A stretch of 64,000 nt of DNA from Clarkia xantiana subsp. parviflora (taxonomy: Eukaryota; Streptophyta; Magnoliopsida; Myrtales; Onagraceae): the NCBI GenBank assembly GCA_036873135.1, contig JAPTYO010000009.1:42920756-42984755 (forward strand), given 5' to 3'. The notes under the pieces were generated by a model, which saw nothing but the letters and a program-made list of their open reading frames with translations, was not told the origin of the DNA and ran no database searches. Shown one piece after another: positions 11,025 to 20,690 of the stretch. The position numbers and the translations under genes are program-made. Within the stretch, counting starts at the first letter, position 1. Each line of letters begins with the position of its first letter.

Positions 11025-12584
11025 ATTGCTAAAGGAACAGGAGTTGGTCACTTAAAGGTGAAGTGTGATGCTAGCCTGATCGTGAACCAAGTCTAGGGGT
11101 GATACGAAGCAAAGAGCCCGATGATGAAAAAGTATCTTCGCGAGGTACAAACCCTGAAGGAGAGTTTCAAGAGCTTCGATATTGAGGCAATCCCGAGGGC
11201 GGATAATGTGGAAGCAGATGCCTTGAGCAAGTTCGCCTTGGGGGCACCCCTTGATGAAAGTCGGAAGGTGCATTTCTTGGAGAAGGTGATCCTGTCAACC
11301 ACCGATCAATCGGAGGTATGTGCCATTGAGATCAGATCGGAGGAGCCCACTTGGATGACCCCGATAACCACGTATCTGACTACGGGGGCAGTCCCCCATG
11401 ATGAAGTAGCAGCCGGCAAAATACGCCGAATAGCGCCCAATTATGTGATGGTGGACAATCAACTGTACAAAAAGGGGTATGTAACTCCCTAATTGAAATG
11501 TGTGGCTGAGCCCGACACAGATCGGATCCGTAGGGAGGTGCACGAAGGACACTTGGCTTGTCATGAAGGTGCCCGATCCATCGTGAGGAAAGTGTTGAAC
11601 CTGGGCTATTAATGGCCCTCGATGAATAAGGAGGCAACGATGCTAGTCCGATCCTGTGACGCTTGCCAGAGGTACGCCCCGAATATCGTGGCTCCAGCTG
11701 CCGACCTGACGTCCATCAAGAGTGCTTGGCCCTTTGCGCAATGGGGAATCGATTTGGTGGGACCCCTTCCAGTTGCAAAAGGTCAGTGCCGATATTTAGT
11801 CGTGGCTATTGATTATTTTTCGAAATGGATAGAAGCTAAGGCATTGGCCAAGACAATGGGGAACCATATCTTCAAATTCCTTCAGACCCATATCATATCC
11901 CGATACGGGATCCCCAAGGTATTGATCAGCGATAATGGCCCCCCGTTTAACGGGGCCCTGTGGAAGGAGTACCTGGAGGAACTTAAAATTGAGAATCAGA
12001 CAACCTCTGTTCGTCATGCTCAAACCAATGGACAGGTGGAGTCAGCCAACAAGATCGTGATGGACGGCCTGAAGAAGAGGGTCCATGCCTTGAAGGGCAA
12101 ATGGCTGGATGAGCTGGGAAATGTGCTTTGGGCTGTTAGAACAACACCCAAACGATAGACTGGGTAGACTCCGTTTGGCCTTGTTTATGGCACGGAAGCA
12201 GTTGCTCCCGTCGAAATAGCTGTGGCATCCCATCGGACAAGGTATTATGAACCTCTATCGAATGATGAAATGAGGCGTCTGGACTTGGACTTGGTCGAAG
12301 AGAAGAGGCGGAGTGCCTAGGAGGTCCAGGCTCGGATGCGCTTGGCAACGGCCCGATATTATAATCGACGAGTCGAGTCTCGACAGTTCTTTGTCGGGGA
12401 ACTGGTCTGGCGTCTGAACGAATTTACCCTTTTGGATCGGATCAACAAAATGTCACCAAAATGGGAAGGACCTTATAAGGTCGTGGGGATGCCAACTCGA
12501 AATGCGTATAAGTTGGAAGACCTCGATGGCAATATGTTGAAGCATTCTTTCAGTGGCGAACACTTGAAGAAATGTCATGCTTGA
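11025..12584 (+). pseudogene. element D RNase H end and integrase
   Basis: RNase H resumes with the codons for IAKGTG and hits TAG and TGA near 11092-11100, where B and C relatives have CAG and CGA. Integrase follows: zinc-binding CHEGARS and CDACQRYAP, catalytic core WGIDLVGPLP, ISDNGPPF and GQVESANK (the D, D and E of the triad). A C-terminal GPY/F module follows with FVGELVWRLNEF and PKWEGPYKV. Further stops occur near 11490, 11610, 12157 and 12318. The enzyme would join element cDNA to the host chromosome, but this copy is dead. Confidence 0.9.
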
Positions 12585-12589
12585 TATTA

Positions 12590-13150
12590 AGTCGCCTTCA
12601 GGGTGCAAGTTATTTATCGAAGTCGCCTTCAGTGGTGCAAGTTGTTTATAGTTTTTATTCGATGTAAATAGGTTTTGAGCCATCAATGAATAAAGAGGTT
12701 GCTTCCGATTAAATCGCCTTAAGTGGTGTAGTCAAATCGCCTTAAGTGGTGTAGTTAAATCGCCTTAAGTGGCGTGGTTCCGCCTTAAGTGGCGTAGTAT
12801 CGCCTTAAGTGGTGTAGCTAAATCGCCTTAAGTGGTGTGGTTCCGCCTTAAGTGGCGTAGTATCGCCTTAAGTGGTGTAGTTAAATCGCCTTAAGTGGCG
12901 TGGCTTTGCCTTAAGTGGCGTGGTTTCGCCTTAAGCGGCATGATTAAATCGCCTTAAGGGGCATGGTTTCGCCTTAAGTGGCATGGTTTTGCCTTAAGTG
13001 GCGTGGTTTCGCCTTAAGTGGCACGATTAAATCGCCTTAAGTGGTGTGGGTAAAATGTCTTAAGTAACGCGTCGAAATCACTGTTAAGTGGTATGATCGA
13101 ATCGCCTTAAGTGGCGTGGCTAATTCACCTTAAGTGGTGCAGCGATAATC
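12590..13150. repeat. CTTAAG minisatellite of element D
   Basis: About 25 tandem units of roughly 18-22 bp with the core CGCCTTAAGTGGCGTGG. Units vary at a few positions and nearly all keep the palindrome CTTAAG. The array lies between the end of integrase (12584) and the 3' end of the antisense ORF (13234). B and C carry equivalent arrays in the same position. Confidence 0.92.
12689..12694 (+). terminator. candidate poly(A) signal after D gag-pol
   Basis: AATAAA occurs 105 bp after the integrase stop, inside a block (TGAATAAAGAGGTTGCTTCC) also found at the same place in B and C. It may end the gag-pol transcript before the array. Inference only. Confidence 0.35.
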
Positions 13151-13233
13151 GGAACCAAAAGAGATTGATATTATAAAGATCTAAGATGTTCACGACAAAC
13201 GTAGGAAATTACAAGGATTCGAAAATAAAGCAA

Positions 13234-15684
13234 CTAAGCTTGATCCTTGGCAGCGTCGAGGGGAGCAGGGTCCACGAGGTCTGTGGCAGAAGGCTCCGCG
13301 GTCGGAGGATCGGACCATGGAAGATTGGCCGCGGGAGGATCGGACTCTGTGAAATCAGCTGGTGAAGGGTCGATCATCGGGGGATCAGTTGTCGGGAGTT
13401 CTGCACTTGGAGGCTCCACCGTGTCTTCAGTACCCGCAGCCCCCTCGGGGGTGTTGGCTCCATCGCTCTCCTCGGAAAGGTTGAAATACCTCTCCGCGAA
13501 GGGGGCGAGAGTCTGAGACTTGGTGAAGTCGATGGCACCACCATACTCCAGATGGAGCTCCTCGACAGAATTCAGCAAGGTGGTCTCCACCTCCGCCGTA
13601 CAGAACTTCACCGCGTCCGCTTGAAAAGCCTCGGAGCCCCGATAATCTTCCCGACCCTTGGCCTCAGCTTCAGCCAGCTTGGCGGGGAACTCGGCAATCT
13701 CCCGCTCCATCTGTTGGGACCGGTTGGTGAGAAGGACCTTCTCAGCCTCCAGCCCCGCATTGGCGTCCTCGAGGGCCTTCTTCTCGAGGACATGCCTGTC
13801 CCTATCCTCCGCGCGCCCCTGCTGCTCCTCATTGAGCCTTTGGCGCTCCTGCTTCAGCAACCTCTCAAAGTCGTGGACCTTCCTCAGGAGGTCCCGAGTC
13901 TTCTGGTTAAGGAGGGCCTGCTCCTTAACCAACTTACCCCTCGACGATTCGGAGGCAGCCAGATCCTCCTTGAGCTTGGCCTGGACCTCGGGGGCCGCCT
14001 TGGCTCGCTCCTCCTTCAGGGCCTCCTCCAGGGCCAGGATGTACCCGAAACAGCGGTGCTAGTCCGCCATTTCCTGTGGAAAAGAAGGGAAGGTTAGTAC
14101 ATGAGAATATCTTACATTATATACTAAGTGTAAAACAGGAAGCCTTACCTCCACACGACGAACGGCCATGTTGCGAATGTCCGCGTGGATGTCCTCTTGG
14201 GCCAAGGAGAGTGGAAGCATCATAGACGGCGGAACTGAACCTACCAGCAGGTGCAAACCAAGTTCCGGTGATACATTGTCCCGACGCAGCGGGACCCCCT
14301 GCAATGACTCGATCGGGGTCCAGGGAGCTGCCGCCTGGTCGGGGGCGTAAAGCCGATAGAAGCTCCCGTCTAAGGGGAGAGGAGGAGGAATGACCTGAGC
14401 ATCGGCGTTGCGCGCCTCCGAGCCGCCATGAGAACCCGTCGTCCCTTCAAGAGTCAGGCTCAAGACCGGCGAATGCTGTTGTGCCGGAGAAGATGGGGGC
14501 AGCCCTTCGCGAGTCGGCTCCAGCGGGGTCTGCCTCACCCCCCGACGACGAACCAGGGGCTGGCCTTCGCTCGCCTCCTCAGAAGAATGGGAGACGTCCA
14601 GGTCAACCACCCGACGGAATTGACCGTCCGTCGGGGCGTCTTCGGTCCCCGATCTCGTCAGGGCAGGAAGGGACAGGAGGGGCTCTCCGACCTGGGCGTC
14701 GGAGGGTGGCGTCCCCGCGGAAGCTCCAGCTCCCGATTGACCTGCAGCTGGAGGACGAGAAGCTTCAGAAAGAAAATCAGGGAGTTGGTTGGGATCCTTA
14801 CACCAAATGACGCGACGGGAGAGATACTGATCCTTCCCGTAATAATTGTAGTAACCCGCCTTGAGAACGCGGGGACTTTCTCCTTGAAGGATGCGTTTTA
14901 TCCCTTCAATCCTGGCTCCCTTATCGGAGGGGATTAACTCCTCGGGAATACGCCTCCTGTATAATCGAATTGCTAAGCGGAGCTGTTTACCTTCCTCGGG
15001 AGTATTGGTGTTGAAGATCTGCTCCATCTTCTCCACCCGGGTCCGCTTGATCTGCTCTGAAGTCAGAGGTTCTGAGGAGGAGGTGGCCCTCTTCGAAGAC
15101 TTCCTCTTCCTCGCGGGGCGTTGGATAGCATCGGTCTCCGCCTGCTTAAGCACGAGATTGGTCAGCAATGATACCTTCTTAGCTGCAAAGACGAAAACGA
15201 AAGTGCAATTAGAATATTACCCAAGGAACGAGGTTGGAAGGGCCGTCGAAGAGTTTTCCCTCGGAAGAAACATCAAGGAGTCGGATCCCGGTCAGAACCA
15301 GGTCCCGCTCCCCGATGGAGTTGGCATCGAGGGGAGTGAAAGAATCCCCTCAGCGGAAGAGTTGGATACAGTGGAGAATCTGGAAATCCTCCTCGGAGTA
15401 AGTGTGAAAAGCGGGAGGAGGGTCTGCCCCAACCTCCCATCGGGGCCACGGAATGGAGCTGTTCCGGATGAAGAAGTAATTCCTCTTCCAGCCGCTGTTG
15501 TCGGGCCCCGAGTCGGTGATGAGCCCCCGACCTTTGGCGACCTTCCATGTGTCACCAGTCCAGCTACATCGGGAGAGCTGCGCCTTGCTCCACTTAGGCA
15601 TCCGCGGGTAGAAGGCACAGACCCCGACGTCATTGCACTTCAGTCCATAGAAGGTCCGGAAGAGTCGGAGGCTATAGGGCCATT
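13234..15684 (-). pseudogene. element D antisense ORF, distal exons
   Basis: This is the part of the antisense gene downstream of the element C insertion. From 15684 down: the rest of exon 2 (CNDVGVCAFYPRMPKWSKAQ, YFFIRNSSIPWPRWEV) with an in-frame TGA at 15350-15352 where relatives have Trp. Next is an exon at 14149-15182, starting after TTTGCAG and rich in Lys/Arg near its start (ARKRKSSKRA). A 75-bp GT-AG intron follows (14074-14148), then a last exon 13234-14073. The last exon begins with an in-frame TAG near 14060 and then encodes a long heptad-like coiled coil rich in Glu, Lys, Arg and Gln, ending in a Pro/Asp-rich tail. Function unknown; the type is known from Tat-lineage antisense ORFs. 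Confidence 0.75.
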
Positions 15685-15689
15685 GTTGG

Positions 15690-16392
15690 TGTTGGATCAA
15701 GGTGGAACTCCGGTACGGACTTTGACGGCAATCCTAGCTCCTTTGCTCCACGAAATCCTGCAAGAGGGGATAGACCGGGCGGTGACCCAGAATCCCTCTC
15801 CGATGCTTAAATGAGTGCCCAATACGAACTGGCAAGCAATAATCTCAAAGGGTATGTAATTCGACGTAAGTGTTCTGAGGTGACCTCTTGCCCTTTTATA
15901 GGCGAAGAGATGCCTCAGGTACCTGGTGAACCGTTGGGGGTGGTTAGCCCGTATTCCGCGTATCTCGGATGTGATCCCGCCTATCTAGGCCATGATCTCG
16001 CTTATCTCGGCCACGCCCCGCGTATCTCGGCCACGCTCCGTGTATCTTAACCACGTTCCGCGTATCTCGGCCACGCCCCGCGTATCTTGGCCTTACCCTC
16101 TGATAACGAGTCCCGACTCCTGTCGTGGACTCCAGAGTTGTCTCGTTGTGTCACCGCTTGGGGCCCCTCGTCATCGTGACAGGGCCAATCGTTCTTAGGG
16201 ATTCGTCATCGGGAACTACTTAAAGGCTTCTCATCGGGAGCTTCCAGCTCAGCTGTCGGGACCTTTCATCATAGGGACTCCCTTTGTCGGGACCCTTCTC
16301 CTAGTTCTTCTTGACCTTCATTTTGGGCCTGGTGGGCCTGTTTGCCGTTTCCTCACCGTTAAAGGGTCGGACGGCTGTAGTCGAACCCATCA
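15690..16392 (-). repeat. element C 3' LTR
   Basis: 703 bp. On the plus strand it runs TGTTGGATCAAGG to CGAACCCATCA. It contains a run of degenerate units of about 20 bp with the core CGTATCTCGGCCACG (about 15955-16095). The polypurine tract follows on the plus side as TTTGCCCCCAAG (minus-strand CTTGGGGGCAAA). Confidence 0.93.
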
Positions 16393-16775
16393 TTTGCCCC
16401 CAAGAAATGAGGGACTTTAGTTCGTCGTGTCTTCCAACTCCCGACCTCTCGATATCGGAATCGGGGATCTTTCCCTTGGTTCAGTCACTTAACTATCAGT
16501 CTCCTCCTTCACGTTTCCTCAGCGTTTTGTAGATAACTGCCAAATCCCAGGTGTCTCCTCGGTTCCCCAGTTCATTAAATGCAGTAGATAGTGAAGCGAC
16601 GTTTTCGGCCCTCGTGCCTGATTTTTCGCGCCTGTCCTTTTCTGAAAAGTGCTTTTCAGGCCGTTTCATCATTACGTCTGTTGTCCTTCTGCATGTTTCA
16701 TCTCAACGGTCCAGATTAAAACTCTTCGACTTCGACGACTCGGATTGAAGTGTCCCTTCAACTGTCCTCTTTGCC

Positions 16776-16782
16776 TATAAAA
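16776..16782 (+). promoter_or_regulatory. TATA box of element C antisense ORF
   Basis: CCTATAAAACCCTAG lies 167 bp upstream of the ATG at 16943. B has the same sequence at 33438-33444 and D has TATAAAACCCC at 27369-27375 on the minus strand. Position and conservation suggest a promoter internal to the element, pointing opposite to gag-pol. Confidence 0.6.
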
Positions 16783-16942
16783 CCCTAGCCACGGGCACAG
16801 TTTAATTTTTACCGTCTCCGAATTCTCAAAATATCTCTGCAACTTCTCTGCGAACTCAAGCTCTCTAATTCCGAAGGTCTCAGAGTTTCTCCGGTCATCT
16901 TTCCGGCGACGCCCAGTTCATTTCCTCAACTTCCACTTCATC

Positions 16943-19614
16943 ATGTCTGGTAAGGATTTTTCCTTCACTGTCTGTTCGTCTTTTCCTTATTCATAGCTTT
17001 CCAAGAATCCCACTGTGTTTTTCTTGCCATTGTTGCTTTTCAGACAGCGGGTCCAGCTCTGAGGGGAGAAAACCTTTTAATTTTGATTATGCTCTGAATG
17101 AAATTTCCAATACTGCCTACGATGCAGCCCTCCGAGAGGGTTGTATCACTTCTACCTGGGAACCCCGTTTCCCGTATCCTTGGCCTCGCCCCTCGGGTAG
17201 CCTTGAGGTTACTCGTCCCCAAAAAGGGGAGGTATTTGTCTCTACGGGACAAGTATCAGCGGGGATCAGATTCCCCTTTTGTGGTAATCTGGTCGAGATG
17301 TGCCAGCATTACAAAACGCATCCCACTACCTTCTCTCCCCATGCCATCCGCCTATGGAACGCCTTTCAGGTTCTCTGCTTCCGACAGAAGTGGGTCTACA
17401 GCCTCTAGCTCTTCAGAACCTTCTATGGGATGAAGTGCAACGAGGCGGGGGTTTGCGCCTTCTATCCTCGGATGCCCAAGTGGAGTAAGCAGCAGCTTGC
17501 ACGGTGTAACTGGACCAATGACACCTGGAAGGTGGTCAAGGGTCGGGGACTCCTGGTTGACACGGGGTCCGACAACAATGGCTGGAAGAGGAGCTACTTC
17601 TTCATCCGACACTCTTCGATCCCCTGGCCCCGATGGGAGGTGACAGCCGACTCCCCGCCTGCCTTCCACACTTATTCTGACGAAGATTTTGAAACCCTTC
17701 AACTCATCCAGCTTTATCGATGGGGGGAGTCCTACACTCCCCTCGACGCCAATTCCCTCGTGGAGCGGGACCTGGTGAACGCCGGGATCCGACTCCTCGA
17801 TATAATCTCTGGGGGGCAGCTTTTCGACGGCCCTTCTAATATGGTTCCCTGGGCAAACTTCTAACTCTTCTTCGTTTACTGTTTGCAGCCAAGAAGGTAT
17901 CTGTGCTGACCGATCTATTCCTTAAGCAGGGGGAGACTGATGCTGTCCGCCCCTCGCGGAAGAGGAAGTCCGCCAAGAAGGCTGCTGCTCGGTCGGGGTC
18001 TCCTTCAGCGGAGCAACCCAAGCGGAAGCGGGTGGAGCTGGACCAACTCTTCGACGTCCAGAAAGTTGAAGAAGGTAAAAAGCTCCGACTTGCTATAAAA
18101 TCATACAGGAGGATGGTCCCGAGGGATTTGATTCCTTCGACCAAGGAGGCCCGCATTGCTGACGTTAATCGGATCCTTCGAGGCGAAACTCTACGCGTCC
18201 TGAAGGCGGGCTACTACCATTATCAGGGGAAGGATCAATACGTCTCCCGACGTATCATTTGGTGTAAGAATCCTGATGAACTTCCTGATTACATTTCTGA
18301 AGCCTCTCATCCTCCAGGTGCAGGTCGTTCAGGAGCTCCATCGGGTGCTGAAGCTTCCGCGGATGCACCGTCTTCAGCAGGGGGGCCTCCCTCTGCTGGG
18401 GAGAAGGCTCCGACTGGCGAACAGTTTCTTCATGTGGAAACCTTGGACTCCTCCGAGGAGACTGACGACGGTGGCTCCCTTCGTCATCGTCGGAGGACAG
18501 GGCAATCCCCCTTGAAACCAACTCCTCAGGGGCTGCCTCATTCATCTTCTCCGCAGCAGCAGCAGCCATCGCCCATCCATAACTTCACTCCTTCCCCCGT
18601 TCGGGCCGAGACGGAGGCATGCCCCTCCACTTATCGTCCTCCTCCTCCTGTCGCTCTCGATAGGAATTTCTATAGGCCCTTCAACCCTTCACAAGCGAAT
18701 GCCCCCTGGACTCCCATCCAGACGTTGCAAGGAGTCCCGCTTACACAAGGGGAGCAGCACCATGACCTGGCCCTGCATCTTCTGACAGGCTCGATCCTGC
18801 CTACCATGCGGTATCCAATTTCCCTCAATCGGACGGCTATGCAACGGGATGTCAGAGAGATGTCCATGCGCCGTATAGAGGTAAGACTTCGCTTCTCTCT
18901 TTTTGATGATAAATCGGGTTGTTTGTCTATTAACACTTTTTCTTCTTATTGTAGGAGCTCGGGGACTTCAACCGTCTTATCGGGTACGTCATCGCCTACG
19001 ATGAGTCCCGGGAGCGGGATCGAGCAGCCCTCGACCAGCTCAAGGAGGATCTTAAGGCCTCCCAGTCTTCGCGGGGAAAGCTTGTCAAGGAGCAGGCTGT
19101 CCTTGATCAGAAGGTTCGGGACCTCCAGAAGCAGGTCGGGGACTTCGAGGGGCTCTTGAGGCAAGAGCGGCAGGCGGCTGTGGACAAACTGGTCCTCGAG
19201 AAGAAGGCTCTGGAGGAGCAAATCGCGGGGTTTCCTGCGCAGCTGGTTGAAGCGGAGGCAAAGGGTCGGGAGGACTATCGGAGGTCCGGGGACTTCCAGG
19301 CCGACGCTATGAAGTTCTTCGGCGCGGAGGTGGAGAACACTCTTTTCAACGCGGTTGAGGAGCTTCACCTGGAGTATGGGGACGCCATCAACTTTGACAA
19401 GTCTCCTTCCCTCGCTCCCTTTGCGAAGAAGTATTTCGCTCTTTCCGAGGAGAGCGATGGGGGGAGTACCCCCGTAATTGTCGAAGACGTCTCTGAGCTT
19501 CCAAGTGCAGACGCCCCGATAGTCGATCCTCCCGAGGCCAACCCTGTGGATCCTTCTGCTACCGACTCCGCGGACCCAGCTGCTGCCGATGCTGCCGACA
19601 AGGACCAAGCTTGA
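16943..19614 (+). pseudogene. element C antisense ORF (PF04195-like, coiled coil)
   Basis: Exon 1 is only ATGTCTG (16943-16949), followed by a GT-AG intron of 94 bp. Exon 2 starts at 17044 and encodes FNFDYALNEIS, then GIRFPFCGNLVEM, CAFYPRMPKWSK and YFFIRHSSIPWPRWEV. This pattern resembles the 'putative gypsy type transposon' family PF04195. An in-frame TAG at 17406-17408 stands where relatives have CAG. Exon 2 ends by a stop at about 17860. A further segment, open from about 17889, carries basic clusters (RPSRKRKSAKK), then DQYVSRRIIWCKNPDELPD. It splices at 18881-18954 into a coiled-coil exon 18955-19614 ending DAADKDQA. The join before 17889 is unresolved. Function is not known for any member. 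Confidence 0.75.
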
Positions 19615-19908
19615 ACGTTTATCTTTAGAGTCCTTGTATCTTCTCCTTTTTTGTCATTGTCGGGCCTTTGAGCTCTTTCCGAGGAGAGCGATGGGGGGAG
19701 TACCCCCGTAATTGTCGAAGACGTCTCTGAGCTTCCAAGTGCAGACGCCCCGATAGTCGATCCTCCCGAGGCCAACCCTGTGGATCCTTCTGCTACCGAC
19801 TCCGCGGACCCAGCTGCTGCCGATGCTGCCGACAGGGACCAAGCTTTAACGTTTATCTTTAGAGTCCTTGTATCTTCTCCTTTTTTGTCATTGTCGGGCC
19901 TTTGAGCC
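19441..19908 (+). repeat. 234-bp tandem duplication at the end of the C antisense ORF
   Basis: Two head-to-tail copies with a period of 234 bp cover the last 58 codons, stop and downstream bases. They differ at only a few sites; the second copy has TTTAACG where the first has the TGA stop (CTTGAACG). Not present in B or D. Confidence 0.9.
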
Positions 19909-19984
19909 CTTATCAACTATCAGACTTTCACAGTTCCGATTTTCTTGATACATTTCTTCAAGTGGCTTTATACTTGCCTGAGTC

Positions 19985-20690
19985 GATACTTCGACACTTA
20001 AGACATTTTCGTACGTCCTTCCCGACGATTTAATAATTTGCACCACTTAAGGCGACTTAATCCTGTGCACCACTTAAGGCGACTTAGTTCCGTGCATCAC
20101 TTAAGACGACTTAAATATTACTTAGAGTAAATCTAAGGATCACGCATCACTTAAGACGACTTAATATCGTGCACCATTCAAGGCGACTTAATTCCGCGCA
20201 CCACTTAAGGCGACTTAGTTCCGCGCACCACTTAAGGCGACTTAGTTCCGCGCACCACTTAAGGCGACTTAGTTCCGTGCATCACTTAAGACGACTTAAT
20301 TATTACTTAGAGTAAATCTAAGGATCACGCATCACTTAAGACGACTTAATATCGTGCACCATTCAAGGCGACTTAATTCCGCGCACCACTTAAGGCGACT
20401 TTTTGATACATAGAAAAAATCTAAGGATCGTACACCACTCAAGGCGACTTTTCTCGTGCACCACTCAAGGCGACTTTTCTCGTGCACCACTCAAGGCGAC
20501 TTTGACACTTAGCATAAATCTAAGGATAACTCTGATTGGAAGCAACCTCTTTATTTATTGACGGCTCAAAATTGGCTTACATCGAATTAAACGATAAACA
20601 GCATACACCACTTAAGGCGATTTTACATCGGGCACCACTTAAGGCGACTTTATCGGGCACCACTTAAGGCAACTTTCTTCAAGCATGGTG
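19985..20690. repeat. CTTAAG minisatellite of element C
   Basis: Units of about 20-27 bp with the core GCACCACTTAAGGCGACTT, the reverse complement of D's core. Interspersed TTACTTAGAGTAAATCTAAGG segments give a higher-order period near 184 bp (about 20093 and 20277). A gap at about 20520-20610 holds conserved non-repeat DNA with AATAAA on the minus strand (20550-20559). Confidence 0.9.

Noticed and set aside
19985..20690. Regularly spaced palindromic repeats reminiscent of a CRISPR array
   Set aside because: Units are head-to-tail without unique spacers, lie inside a plant retrotransposon and are shared by B, C and D.
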